Shown here piece after piece: positions 43,990 to 57,400 of a stretch of 64,000 nt of DNA (position 1 is its first letter; the number at the start of each line of letters is the position of its first letter). The notes beneath the pieces were generated by a model. It was not told the DNA's origin, ran no database searches, and saw only the letters and a list, made by a program, of their open reading frames with translations. This stretch comes from Paragonimus westermani (lineage: Eukaryota > Platyhelminthes > Trematoda > Plagiorchiida > Troglotrematidae). The DNA is taken from NCBI GenBank assembly GCA_008508345.1, contig QNGE01000109.1, forward strand, positions 314,859-378,858, read 5' to 3'. Both the position numbers and the translations under genes were made by a program.

Positions 43990-46900
43990 TCAACATTACT
44001 TGTAACTTAGTAAGTTATGCAATGGTTTATAGCATAATGGCACACCACGCAGTAGGTACTGGAATATCCATGAGAGCTGTCAGCAAACCTAACAGTTTTG
44101 AACACTGATTCCTATTGTAATCCCAATACAACACATTATCACCACGTTGAAGGATGTTATGGATAACACGGTTACAAGGAACAAAATGTTTGACTCTAAA
44201 TGTTTCAATAATACACTAGCGCCATTCTACGCATATGATAAGCTGCCGGTACAAACCTCATGATGTAATGACAGACAAGCCCATCGACCACAGATCAGCT
44301 CTCCAGTGATGTGGACACGTGATCTGAGTTCACTGGAAGGGAAGGATTTTGGGTGTGGGTGTCAACTTGAGAATAGTACATTCGGCGTCCCGCTCTCTTT
44401 GTGCTGAAGCCAATCAGCTGGCCGAGTTTCATTTCCTCAAGTTGGTTTGGCTTCGTGACAATCGATTTCGTATCGAATTTACCCAGGCAGGCACATGAAC
44501 CAAACAGTTAAGAATCTTGAAGGACCACCCGTGAAAAGAACGCTGAAACTGATTGCCATTATAAACTAACTTCAGTGTATCTTTGTCCAGTCACAAGTAT
44601 TGTCGTGGGCTGAGAACGTCAGTCGTAAACTATTTACTCAGTGTCATATATTTAAACAACACACTGAGTATGGACGCCTACCTACACATAGCGAGAGTTC
44701 CAGAAGGGTGCACCTATCACTGCTAATTTAGCGTGTGGATACCCTTGGTCTTCTCCAGGCTTTTCTCTGATGTTTCTTCCTTTACCTTCCCCAGATTTTA
44801 AAGTCATCTTAACACGAGTACCTGTCTGACTACTCACGAGTAACGGTCATCTCCACTGCACTGCTCCCTTAATTTTGTTCTGACTGCGGCAAAAGACGTT
44901 CAAACTTTTTCCGACCCTTTTACGGTTTGTCTGCTTGTCTGTTTGTTGGTACATTTGATGTGCATTCTGTTCTGACCGCGGGATCATGCCACTTTCACAG
45001 CAGGCTTTCGTGAACCCAATACTGATGTTCCCTAGTCTTGCTCAAATGCATTGGTCCGCGGTGCCCCACTACTGTATAGGGTCCTTTCAGTTTGCGATGA
45101 ACGTCCCAGATCCAGCTTCTGTTTCAGTCAAACTCTGCCGGTCTCTGCGCTTGACCTTCGAACGAGGTTCAAACACAGTGCATCGATCAGAAACTGACCT
45201 TACTGCCAGGTCAGTTCACAGCTGGTAATCTACTCTTTTGTTCAGGGCCAACATGCCCTTCGCTTTAGCGTCTTGTATGTTCGGAAGCAACGCTTATCAG
45301 CTCACTGATGACACTCGTTCACATCCGGTTCTCTTAAATCTGTTTATAATATCGGCAAGCCTGATCTACCTCGGATCAGTAAGGTTATGTGATCTGAACG
45401 CGTTCAGTTCCGGATTTCCTTCCTTTTTCAGAGGTTGCCCTTCCAGATCGCCACACTCTTCTTTTCACTGTTTGCAACCATTTTGGATCGTGCTGCAGTT
45501 TGATACTGTTAACGCCAACGACTTCCTAGTGAGGGTGGTTTGTGTTGAGTGCCAAAGCGTAGATATGGAAAGTAGTCCTGTCTTCTACAAACCTGGCAGC
45601 TATCAACCTCATACTACTTCAGTCACAAGTTTCTAATGAGGATCCTTCGTTTAGTTGATCCACTCCAAATGTTTGTGGATAGCCTTTAGAGGGAAAAGTG
45701 TTGGAACCGGTCCAACAGAACACTACCCAGTCCGTACTCACTATCGAAAGCCGATCGACAATGGAAAACAAGGACTCAGCGCGTTGCCCCCCGTGTATTG
45801 GTATCGACCTTCGGAAATAGAGTGTACAGAGAAACATGTTAAGTTAACGATACGCAGGGCGAGTTATGATTTTAGCCCACAGACAGATATTACAAAATGG
45901 ATAGTTTGAATAAGGTAAAAGTAGGTGAAAAACCACAATCACCAAACTGGTACAAATTTTTACTGTAGTCACTACAAACAGCAAATATGACCCCCCCCCA
46001 TTTTTCCACGGTTCAACTTAATGCAAAAAAAATTTTATCCATGGTTGTATAACTGCATCCGACTGACGTTAAAACTCATCTGGCACATTTGACACATTCT
46101 TCCTCCCTCATTAAGGATCCCATCACCAAGTATGATCTTTCACGAAGACAATGAGCAACGCGTGACGATAAACTAACGATCCCCACTAATCAAAACAAGG
46201 GTGGGTGACAACACCACGGTATTATTTAACAAATTATCAAAGCGAGTAATTAGACGACCTCAAAAGTTTTGACCGACAGACAGTTTCCGGGAGATGGATT
46301 ACGACTTGGTACCGAACAAGTTAAAGGTTAGTCACATAGTATCGTTGTATCATACGTAACAGAGTTCTTCCGAGCAATCAGGAGGTTAAAGAAAACAGGA
46401 GCGAGCCGAGCCCCAAAGAGATAATGCATGCACCACTTGGGTAAACTACAACAATGGGCAACTTGTTAGTCGCACAACTATCAAATTAATGCGACACAAT
46501 AAAACAACTAAGTCAGTTTCCAGTTAACGGTCAGAAACCGGAGGGGTAGAATGTACGGATGTAAACACTCGAGGGGGATAGGGTTGGGTCGGAGTTTCAG
46601 ATGATGTTACTTGGAAGGTCGATGCCCTTATGCCTGTTGCAACAATGAAACTTTGTCAAGCGTCTGTCAGTTGTTAATTCAGTCATCCCTTTTGTGCCAG
46701 CTATAAGATTTTTACAAAGCTTGTTTGAATAACGAAATCAAAAGACGGGTTTCACAAGATGTTCTCGCCACTCGCTACACCTGACAGCAATGAATGGTCA
46801 AAATAGTGTCGCGGACGTCGCGAGTTCTCCAAATATATTGTGCGGCAAGAAAACCAATAAAGTACACTTGTCTGTGACCTTCACCGTTGCCATGGTCGTA

Positions 46901-47325
46901 CACTTGTCCGGTCTTCACGACCATTCTCAGCCGCCGTGACAACTGTTGCTGTCATCCCGACTACAGGCCTGTTCCGTATTGTCTGGACTTTTGTTGGGTA
47001 CATTCTTTTGGCCTTGCTTTGTTGCTAGTCACAAACCCCATAAATATGAGTGGGTTTGTGACCATGCTGTCTTCGGGTGAGCGACATATTGTAGCTCGGT
47101 TTAAAGTTCGGTTTTTTTCCTGCGTTCATGCTTTAGCCTCAGGTGGGTGGGTCGGCCGGGAAAGGATTAATTAACCGCGTATACTCCATACTCCATCTTT
47201 CATTACTGTTATCCGTCGTCCTGTTATCTGCCGTATTGTTAGTCACCATTCCGTAATCTGCTTATGTGCTCGTAGACCGTAAATCCAAATAGTCAAACGA
47301 ACAATGTTTGTTTGAATCTATACGG
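43990..47325. other. Anonymous sequence
   Basis: Frames at 44986-45228 and 45238-45636 (plus, 80 and 132 codons) have no recognisable motifs. A C-rich run lies near 45990. I see no repeat matching elsewhere in the window. Confidence 0.4.
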
Positions 47326-47547
47326 TTAGTAAAATTGGCTATGTTTCTTCAACAGCTCATATAGGAGGCTTGCGACGTCAGCAAAGTTTCTTGTGAAACG
47401 GATTTGAACTTCAACGCTACCAAGAAACCGTCTCGTCATCTTTGCTGAGGTAAATATCGGCACTTTCTCATTGTTCTTTTTTTCCCAGACGGCGGATGGA
47501 CCCCGTCCTGACAGATCTTGTGATAGTTTTACTACCCTTTGGTTCAC
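47326..47547 (-). pseudogene. Ty3/gypsy reverse transcriptase C-terminal relic
   Basis: The 73-codon minus frame has TRRFLGSVEVQIRFTRNFAD at residues 38-57 followed by VASLLYELLKKHSQFY. This is the LRRFLGLhNYYRRFIxNFAxxAxPLxxLLKK block at the end of the gypsy reverse transcriptase, just before RNase H. Upstream catalytic motifs are not recognisable (47544-47771, minus, has none). It is on the same strand as the RNase H relic at 27344-27748 but 20 kb away, so the two are separate insertions or widely separated pieces. Confidence 0.75.
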
Positions 47548-47771
47548 AACTCGTGAACTTGGGCCACTGATCCGTAAGCTGGTTTGTCCAGTCTTTTCCT
47601 TGTGATCCGCTCCGTTGGTATTGTAGACGATGATGTTGTCTTCGTAGACATTGGTATTAAATGATTCACGTCAAAATTTATATGAGACACCCAACAACCC
47701 AAAAGACGTACGTTTTCACCTACAGTAAAATCTGTTTTATCTAACTCCGGATATTTATGAGCATTTGCCAA

Positions 47772-48583
47772 TATTCTGGTAACAAGTCGAAGATCATGAA
47801 TATCCTGGACTTATGCATCCCATGGGAAAGTTTTGGCACCGCCAGAACAGCCGCAACTTTAGGGATCGTAATCTTGTTGAATCTTCTGCGGCCACGACAA
47901 AATCGAAAAATTTCGCCTTTCGTTCAACTTCTTGTTATGAGTGCACTGACACTGCTTTCAGGACCAAACGGTCAAAATCGTTTTGGATTTTATTGAGGTT
48001 TTATGTTCAATCTAATCACAATAGCTGTATGGATCATGGTCAGTAGAGAATGATTTTAGAAATGTGCGTACCAATTCAATCAATAACCAACTGTTGCATG
48101 TTGGGATCGATTTAGCAGCGTCTAACCCACTTGCCAAAACTTTGGTTCACACTTCTTCCACCCAACTCTGTGCAACAAATTTATCCTAACTCAACTCAAT
48201 CGCAGCCCCCAGCATGTTCAAAAAGTCTGCTCTCGGTATTATTTGGTGTGCGTTGGAAGAAATGGCGAAAGATTAGCGTTACATAACTTATTTGGACGCC
48301 GTACTTCTGGTGCACTCCATCTCAGTATTCGAATGACCGTTGCACGGGGCTAACGATCTTCCTCGGCCTTATTCCAAGCAACAGAATCGCCGCCTCTGAG
48401 TCAATAAAGTGACACTCCCATCTCCCATTCATTACTGACGTAGGCGGAATTGTTAGTTTGTCAGTTACACCGATTACCGGGATTCTCATTCTAACCATGA
48501 CCACTCAACGTAACACATTTAAACACTAGGTATTATTGCCAAACCGCCGTATCCGCAACGCACTCCGCGACGACCCTCTCTGC
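47772..48583. other. Anonymous sequence
   Basis: No gene or repeat recognised. Confidence 0.35.
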
Positions 48584-49232
48584 CTACCACACCTTCGAAG
48601 ATGCAGCTTCCTGTGACAGATTTTCAAGTGTGACTCGAGGTTCTTTCTGTTTACTTGTTTCATTCGCATTAATTCCAATGACTGTCAGAAGGTTTGCGAC
48701 CAGCAGCTGACGAGAAGCGTAAGCCAAATCTTCAACAGTCATCGGACAGACGATAATAAAGGTCCTAATTTGGCCCCGTAATACTGTTGATCTTCTCTTT
48801 ATAAACTGGCAGATCCGCTCACGTTGTTCCAAATAGCTGGGGATCTTGTCGATACTGCCTGCAGTGTTCCGATGCAAGCCACTGGGTCATCTCTGGGACA
48901 AAGCCTCCTGATGATGGTCAGGGCTGCCGCGGTTCACTCCGGCTCCGCAGAGCTTCCCTGCGCCGGTTATAGAACCATCTTCACCCTGCCCTCGAGGAGC
49001 CCCGACGAGACCACCAGTTCAGCACGGTCACCCCCTGATTACCACCAATATGGCCACATTCTTCAAATATTTCCGAAAGATTCTGATGTCCCCATCATCG
49101 AGCGGCTGCTACTGAGAAGTCTTCATCCTCCGATACCGACAGCAAGAGCGGCACAATGACTTTTATCCAGTGAATCAACACAGGTGCAACACGCTTCAAC
49201 AGCAAAATGAACGTAAACACTTGTTTACCCAT
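48584..49232 (-). pseudogene. Decayed coding remnant of a helical (HEAT-like?) protein, reverse strand
   Basis: The region is GC-richer than its surroundings. On the minus strand an ATG at 49232 opens MGKQVFTFILLLKRVAPVLI, then HWIKVIVPLLLSVSEDEDFS, then VAAAR before a TGA at 49095-49097. The same frame then resumes with WGHQNLSEIFEECGHIGGNQ. About 200 bases on, a different frame (48584-48877) reads SYLEQRERICQFIKRRS, then TFIIVCPMTVEDLAYASRQL. The PLLLSVSEDEDFSVAAAR segment resembles the helix-turn-helix of HEAT repeats, but the family is not established. Stops and frame changes suggest a pseudogene; unrecognised introns are the alternative. Confidence 0.35.
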
Positions 49233-49239
49233 ATTACAG

Positions 49240-51435
49240 TTGTAAAATGTCAACATCTTGTGTGGAAACCGCCAGTTCTTGATAGATTTCTCCCCAGTGT
49301 TTCATTTTTGTGCAAATCCTCGATTATTCTGACATCTCAATACGCACATTTGTCTGTCATGCATTAAAGTTTGATCACTCATCTTCACCACAGTAATTCT
49401 CTGCTACGCTCAAGCTTCGAGAAGTGGACACAACCAGTCTGATCACACCATCGGTTCCTACTTGTGTTAATATTGTTTTATGAATGTGTGAAGAAGCCCG
49501 CAGCACGGAATTATTGACCCGTTCGAGTAGGTTAGTTTTTATAGGCAATCTCGAAAACTACCAAAAAGTGAGCTAATCGGCATTCGGTTAATAACATTCT
49601 GTTCTCCTCTATGACAAATTATGTAGATTTGCAGCAATGTAGCGGAATGAGGGAGAAATGTGACTTAATTGGGTAAAAAGTTTCAGGAAAGAATGTGATG
49701 CACCAAGATCGGTTAGATCTGCGGCCTCCAATAAATATCGAAGTATCTTCTGAATGAAGTGACTATGTAATGCTCAGAATTAGGGACTTCGAATAGCCCT
49801 AGAAATCGTACTTGAATTGAAATCTCCCACGCAAGTAATAAGGCGAAGACCTGGTACTGGCAGCAGTAAGCAGTTGTTATTCATGGACTGAGACACCGAA
49901 TTTATTGATGTACAACAGTATTAGAGAAATCACAGCCTGTCATTGGCCGATCTCATTAGCACATGCAACACCATAAACTGTATGTTAATTGGTGGAATAC
50001 GGAACAGATGAATTGACGAATAACGGAAGGCACAACACTAAGACCGTTCGTCCAATCCTGATGTTGTATCATTAACGCGATATTTGGATTGGCCGTCTGT
50101 CAGATCTTCTGTTGTGTCGGGGTTTGGATAATCGGTGAATCGAGATTTCCATCACAGACTACCCTCAGTGTCTGGCCGGAAGTTAAACCAGTCAACGTAC
50201 CGTGTCGATTAAGTGAAGTTTATTCCTTCCGATCGACGCTCAAGGTCTATCTCCTAGAAACTGTGCTTCCTGATGCATCCATATCTCTCCGGATTAGGTT
50301 TTGGAAGAAACTCTTCTGGCTAAAGAATATCAGAAAAGTTTCAGAACTGTTCGTAACAAAAAACGGATAACCACTACCTCTCCTCAGACGGTCTCGAAGA
50401 CTTACCTGTCTTTCAGAAGTGATTACATGACTAATTTTATTATTTATAAATCCCGGTCTACCTTGAACCACTTTTATTCCGCAGTGAATTGCGTATAATG
50501 GCCTTTCCCTGACTGGTGGTTCTTCATTATCTTGCTCCAAATTTACCGGACCATGCCGCCCCTTACAATCATTCAATCAGTTGGCTTACAAGTGCAACGC
50601 CACAATTTTGATGAAACGGAATGAAGACTATGACAACCGACATTTTCTTAAGTGGTCAGCCAAAGTGGTGACGCAGAACACGTTAGTGACTCAACAACGC
50701 AACAAAAATCTGATGCCTCAAAGCTCAAAGCCTACCTTGGAGACAGATCACCTGGTTGAACCCACTAGTTTTTTTGATGTGTTTCGGCGTTTACAAAGAC
50801 AGTGAAGCATCAGAAAGCACTCTCCGACTCTACGCCCTCATTTCGGCCCAGTTCGGCTGAAGTAAACATGTATCGATATGTTATTCTAGGTCTCGATTAC
50901 CTAACCGAAACCCGTATGATGAGAGTGTTATCTGTCGACCTAAACTAAACGGCCTTCGCAACATGGATGTATCGATTTTCAGGATGAACCAGGTTTCTAG
51001 AGCACAAAGCACCTTCATTGCAGTGCTCATATACGGATAAAGTGATTAACTGGGATGTCTCTAAGATGTGAAACAACACGGCCCAACAAGTACACGAACC
51101 GTAACACGCCAAGCGACGTTTATCGTTTTGATAGCAGGGCTACATAAGATCACCTCAGAGTCCACAAACGGTGCAGTAAATCTAAAAACACAGCATGACG
51201 TGTTTCAGATTCTACGGGAAAACTGTTAGTTTAAGGTCGTTTCTTAAGTCGTTCGTAAATTTGTATCGTTCTTGAATGCACTGTTTTTTAATATGCATCG
51301 TTTGGTGACAAAATTATCCTGATAACACAATCCGTTAGGAAAGTATCGTACCTCTACTTTGTCCATTTGTACTCATCGATTCACGGTGGGTCCCAGTCCG
51401 CCGTTGCCCCGCATACGCTGAGATGTTTATAGAGG
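49240..51435. other. Anonymous sequence
   Basis: Two overlapping opposite frames at 50089-50370 (plus) and 50247-50576 (minus) are open for 93 and 109 codons with no motif. No repeat was recognised. Confidence 0.35.
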
Positions 51436-51440
51436 CACGT

Positions 51441-51640
51441 GTCAACAACCAGGTGTTATCGATCGTGGATCCGGGTGGTGAGAACGCCCTGACGACGGAG
51501 CCGAGCGACGTGACCTGAAAGGCACATACACCCCCGTATCAGTTGGTCTGGCTGATGTTACAGCGGAATGCTGAGGCCGCTCGGTAATTCGGCTAGGTTA
51601 GGAGGCCTGTTTTTGGGTAATCCCTTTGGTTTTGACTCTA
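51441..51640 (+). repeat. Uncharacterised dispersed repeat family, copy 4
   Basis: It contains GTGTTATCGATCGTGGATCC, then CGGAGCCGAGCGACGTGACC and TACAGCGGAATGCTGAGGCC. It aligns with 10741-10960 on the same strand and with the reverse complements at 34.2-34.4 and 41.1-41.4 kb. Confidence 0.55.
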
Positions 51641-54260
51641 GATTTTGTGTCCGTGTCCGTACATCGGGGACGTTCAGTACACTTGTGTGATGATCGGTAC
51701 GTTCGCAGTCATATGCACAAGAAACCAGAATATGATCATTCATGTTTCTTGCGCTGAAGCAAACTGATCCCCGACCACACGCGAAAGAACACTGCCCCTA
51801 ACTTTCCAGGGATTGTAGTTACTGGGGTACCGTTACACGAAAGCTGTTCGTCCGGCAAGTTATGCACACCAATAGTGCGTGTTTGCTTCCAAATATTTAA
51901 CTACTGTTTAAACTCAAGTAGTCCGTTCTATAGACAATCGTCAAGTGCAGGTTTGCTTCCGGTTAACGTTTCAGCTGCCCGTGCGATGCCTACCTTTTAC
52001 CGTCCGCGGAACGAGGATTCTACAGCTGATAACCTTGGTGACTGTTTTGTTTTGTTTTTCTTTCCCTTCAGTTACCTTGAACATGTAAATGAGGGGCACA
52101 TATAAACCTTGAGCATAAGCAAGTGGTGACGCTAAAATCGGCCAAATTTCGTTGCAGATCGTTGACCAGACTTGAACATTCCTGGATGCTATTCCGAACA
52201 TATTGTTCATACATACGATCTTCGTACGTCTGAACTACAAACTTGAGATTTTTTACTAAAGGGCTCTGATCAGTGCACATGCTGCAAATAACGACAGGTG
52301 AGGCTGCACGAAAATACGGTTGGCAGCATCCGTTTTAGTTTAACCCGTCATACTGACCTAGGCTGAGGATGCTTGCGTATACCACTCACCACAATTGACT
52401 TGCAATGCACCACTTGTGGTTCCAATCACACACCACACATCCGGTGTAAACCCACAGGAACAAGACCAGGAGACGTTTCAGTGCATGCTTTCGTGTCCAA
52501 TCTGCCATTGCTTGTTAGCCACTTGCCAGGCTAGCACAAAACTGAAATCCCCATCTCTCGGCAAGTAAATAGAGGGACTCTAAAGGTAGGATCTAGACTG
52601 GTAAGAGGCGTATTGAAAATATAAGGCCGGAAGTAGTTCACTATAGGATTCCATATTGTTGCGCTCTAGACTGAAGGAAGAAAAAAGTCGAAATTCAAAA
52701 TTGAGCCCATAAACAAACAAGACATTCATCATACAAAACTTTGACAAAAATGAGGAAGAAAGTGATGGAATGTCACACTGATCGGGGTTTATAAAAAGAA
52801 GAACGGATGATCTACCAAACGATGGTGGTCAGTGGTTGATTTAAACGAAAAGAAAACTGATATCCTACATGGGCTTAACGTACAACTCTCGATCAGGCGC
52901 ATACCAAACATGGGTATACAATACTTTTCTGGGAAGCACTAGGTTACCAGCGCAACGTTCATTATCGCGTACTATCCATCACATTCTACCTTAGTGATCA
53001 ACCCACTAGCCAAAGAGCTGAAAACGATATTACCAGTCTTTATACCAACACCCTGCTTAGGTCGTCTTGATCGGTCGATTAGATTGACTAAGCGAAAAAA
53101 CGACCCAATTCACCGGAAGCCAATTCGCGTAAGCACAGCGCAGTAAGAGTGTTTAGCGCGATGGCGTTATGTTAACACCCCTACATATCATTTTGTCCAA
53201 GGAAAGCAGGTCGATTGTCATAATTGCCTAGACTCATATTCCGTAAACAACTAGTCATTCTGTAGTGGAAATTGCCTCGGTGGTTTGACGGTTCTTCTAA
53301 ACAGAAGAAAGCACAACCTGTCGAAAATGTTCTAACCGCCTTAGTTAAACCGTTGACTTCGTGGCAAACACAGAATGATGACCATCCCAAACCGTGTGCA
53401 AAAAGAACGGGATGTGTATTGTAACATACGAAACCTCTTCGAAACACGGTATGCAAAATTTTAGTTCACGCAGGCCAATCGAAATGTGGTCTATCTTCGG
53501 AAATTTTAACACAACAGACGAAGCTGGTTTTCGGTTTTACGGCAATTTTGTCAATAACCCGATATCTTGAAAAGTCCACCGATGGGTCTGCTTCCGATAG
53601 GTTTTGGTCAGTCTATGGCGTAAATGTCTCATTGTTGCACCTCTAGCTCCTTGGTTAAAACCGCTGGACTGCTCTTCAATCTCCAAAATCATTGCATTAG
53701 AACCACGTTCACTTGGAATGTACTTGTTCACACATGTTTGCCAATTAACCTGGCAACCTTGTCATGTGTCCCCTCCGTCCATTGACAGTTTTGGGCCGGT
53801 GGAAATGACCACCTAATGTATTTCGACGTTTAAAACACTCCCCTATGCACTTCGACTGATAATGACCTACAAAGCTATCTGAGTCTATTCAGTCAAGGTG
53901 GGACACAAAGAATGACACACAGCACCCGTCAGCATCTGCGAGCCCAGCCCTACCTGCACCGCTACGGTCGATATCGGCCACACACTACCCAGTCCATTGT
54001 TTGGCGTGGTTATTGTCCACCAGTATTACCAAAACAAATAAACAGGTTATGTTACACCACATCAATCCACTTGAAAAATCAACGCCGAGTACACAGCCTA
54101 TACACTTTCGCTGTCATTCAACTGTCGTAGGTAAGCGAGAAATTCTTACACGAAATTCACCAAACGTTCACTTAGATCAAATTGTTCAGCGTAGTAGTGA
54201 GTACAATTACATCATCTGTTTGATCGAATCATAAAATGTAGAGGTAGACTTGATGGCTTA
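51641..54260. other. Anonymous sequence
   Basis: No supported gene. One isolated AG|GTAAGC donor at 54131 follows an open plus frame (54001-54130), but it lies next to an opposite-strand exon candidate and was not accepted. Confidence 0.35.
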
Positions 54261-54265
54261 CTCAC

Positions 54266-54467
54266 CGTGTTTTCACATATACTGGTGTCTGAACTGCGTG
54301 AACGAGTTTTGTGTTCCCATACGTCTCGCAGTCTCACGACTGTGGTGAGTAGTGTTGCCATTCCCGCGTTATGGCCACGCCAAATGGTGGCTGACTCGGT
54401 AAGTGCCCGCGTGCCCGCCCGTGTTACGATAACCAATGTGACCGCACCCTCAGACAACACATACCAC
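54266..54467 (-). CDS. Candidate internal exon, reverse strand, unknown (weak Calx-beta resemblance)
   Basis: On the minus strand an acceptor (ATTGTAG, with a pyrimidine-rich stretch a little upstream) is followed by an open frame that ends at the near-perfect donor AACACG|GTGAGTAAG. This gives a 202-base exon ending in phase 0. The translation is WYVLSEGAVTLVIVTRAGTR, then ALTESATIWRGHNAGMATLL, then up to SSDTSICENT. The pattern [FY]xVSEG followed by VTLxVxRxG recalls Calx-beta domains of extracellular matrix and exchanger proteins. That is an inference from a short match. The donor is the strongest argument. Confidence 0.3.
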
Positions 54468-54485
54468 CTACAATCCTACTCATAA

Positions 54486-57400
54486 AGATAAACGTGAATG
54501 AAAAGAGCTGACCATGTTGAGATCGAATTCATGCTAAAAGATAGTCCGTTACATCCATTGACAGTACGAATCTGTTCAACACTCACACAAGTTTACGCAC
54601 TTTGTTGATTTCGACGAAAACGGATTACACCCACCATTTATATAGGTAGCAACTTTCGGGTCCATAAAAATTGCGACAAGATCCTGAATATTGCTGCTTT
54701 ACACGGGCATACAGTGTTATTCTGGTGTATCCGCCATAATGCAGCCAAATGACAAACGTGCTGCCTACTCCGGTAGACAGGATTTTGGGCGTTCGTTCAA
54801 CACCTATAAGTGTAGTTACCGTATAGTGTGATGGGAATCCTAGTGGAGTTGCGCGATAAGCACAGGAGAAAAGAGTGATAGAACGTTTGCAGCTGGAACT
54901 GGGTTGCCGAAGTGATCAATTATCGGTATCGGCAATGGTGAACCGCGTTTTTCGCGGTTAAAGTCGAAACTTGATGGTACTGTATGAATTTCCGATTTAT
55001 CCAGACATACACACCACAAATTCGAGTTATCGAACATTTCCAGGTTGAGAAATCGAATCAAAAGTTTAAAATCGTCATACATCCGAAACTTCGTACGACC
55101 GTAGCAACGATTATGGTTCCCACTCGGTTGTCGGAGCGAGTGTTCTAGTGGTCACACTGAAAGAATTGCCGTGTCCGTAAAAGACGCTTGGCCTGCGAAT
55201 TCGTTTATTGCGCAAACTCCTGCACACGTCATGTCAAAAATTAAACCACAAACGCGTGCACTCATTTGCACGGCAGACATGCACTCACATACATTAGGTG
55301 ACAGTACGTTGTCAATCGCCCTGGTGGAAGTTTTCACACAGCACGTATACACTATTCCGATAGTCTCTTCTTGTCCGCCAATTTCGGGGCTTGCCTTTTT
55401 GTTCCTGAATGTCGCCTGTGAGTAATATACTACTTGCGAGTAATATACTGCTCAAAACGAAACTGCCAGTTACACAACAATACGTTTTAACCACTGCACT
55501 GCATAAAGGTCAAGTCATACAATTTATCTGCAAGACTAAACCAATTTATTCCACTTTGATTGTCACGGTAACCACTGACAATCTCTGGTTAATCTCAGGA
55601 ATGCCACTGATGAGACCTGTTCCTCAGGCACTAGACACTTTTCTAGTTAGCACCCGTCTAACCATTCATTCTCCATCACGAGCTGTGGCTTTGCAAGCAT
55701 TCGAAATGTGGAAAGTAGAGGATTTTTGGAAGTTGCTCATCATATCACTTTCTAAGGACAAGGTGATCACGTGAGCGCATGCAGATACACGGCAAATGAC
55801 GTTCATGTATGAGCGCTTAAACTGCATTTTCCGAAAACGTTAACAAAACGCACGCCCATACTAATGAATTTCTTAGTCAAACAGCAAGATATGAATTACA
55901 CAACCATTGTTTGTCAACAGCAATTTTTGGTTGCTGAAAACAACCGCTTTGATACACATCTCGTTGCGAACCCAAAAACGAACAACCCTTTACTGGTATA
56001 TTAATGAAACTCATATGATCAGCTTCGTATTTGTCATTACAGACAGTCAGACTTATAAAACGGAAAGCTGGAGTGGGATTTTTGTTTGTTTAACATGAAA
56101 GTGGAATTCTGTCTGAGAGATGCCACTGATCCGTATGTGATGAACCCGGCGATAGAATGTAGCTGAACGTCACAGATCAATGTGATTGTCACAAGCGACG
56201 TGATAGACAAATGGTTCGACCCAGTTGATTGATCACTTTTGACCAACGAGATAGCTTAATCGTTAAGGAAACTAAATGACATACCTTCCTGAGGCCTCAT
56301 TTGTCTCTTTAAAATGTGCTTGAGACATTTCAAAGTTTTGCCGGTTGCCATCAGATTCGCCCCTTTTTTCAAGTCCGACCAGATTCAAGTCAGAAGGACA
56401 TTTTTCCAAATATCTGGAGATTGACGCCTGTGTGCTAGCTCTAATAGTTGGCTGCATTGTGGGTGTATCGTCGGGACAGAATTCAATGAAGGTGGTTTCC
56501 TAAAAGAATGGACTTTCACTAGTCGTCATTTTTAAGTTCACTTCAGACGGGCCTGTTTGGCTTGTAAACTACAAAAGTAGTTGGGAAACACTTATCCCGG
56601 GGTACCCTGCGGGACTCACGTACTAATCGTGAGGTAGCTTCGCATGAAAGCAGTTGAAGTGGACACACAATGATATTATGCACAGCTACATAGAATAGGT
56701 GCTCTACTTTCTGTTAGGCGGTCATGCAGTTCTTTGCTTGAAATTTATCTTGTGGATCCCCTAAAATTCACTTCTAGCCTAAAAACCAATGCGCCTGCAT
56801 GAGATACCGATCCACCTACTTGCTGAGCCGATGAATCTGGCTACTGGACCTTAGCATAGGAGCTGAAAACCAGTCTAATAATTTCTCACATCAACAAGCT
56901 GATTAGATAAATAATTCCGTCCTCTCCCGAATGCCTGTACACAATGATACATAGTGGAAGGTTGGCAAAACCAAACCATGCATAGCTTCCCTATATGATC
57001 AAACCACGACGCTTGTTGTCGTTACAGTTTTCGGCTACTGTGTAGTTTACACTGTATTCAAAAGTCTCTAACAAGGCACTTTTCGCCCCCCCCTTCGGAT
57101 GATCATTCGGTCAGCCTGGACGACCATACAGATTCCCTCCCATATGGAACTTGGATCATTGTCACGCTACAAACCCCCGCTGAATGGGATCGGGTTCTCA
57201 TAGTGTAACACCTCAGTTTCACATTCCATTCATGACCTCATTACAAGTACGAAAGCATACGAACAGTCGACAAGTCGCAACATTGAGATTGAATCGCCAG
57301 TACCGGTGTAGGATGAAAGCGGTCACTTGTTTGTGGGTGCAAAGTGTAATCTACCCCCCATCGGTCCATGAGAGTAAGGAAAAGGGCACGTTCGTCAGTT

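Noticed and set aside
54001..54130. Plus-strand exon ending at AG|GTAAGC
   Set aside because: The donor is good but there is no clear acceptor, the peptide is short, and it sits beside a better supported exon candidate on the opposite strand.
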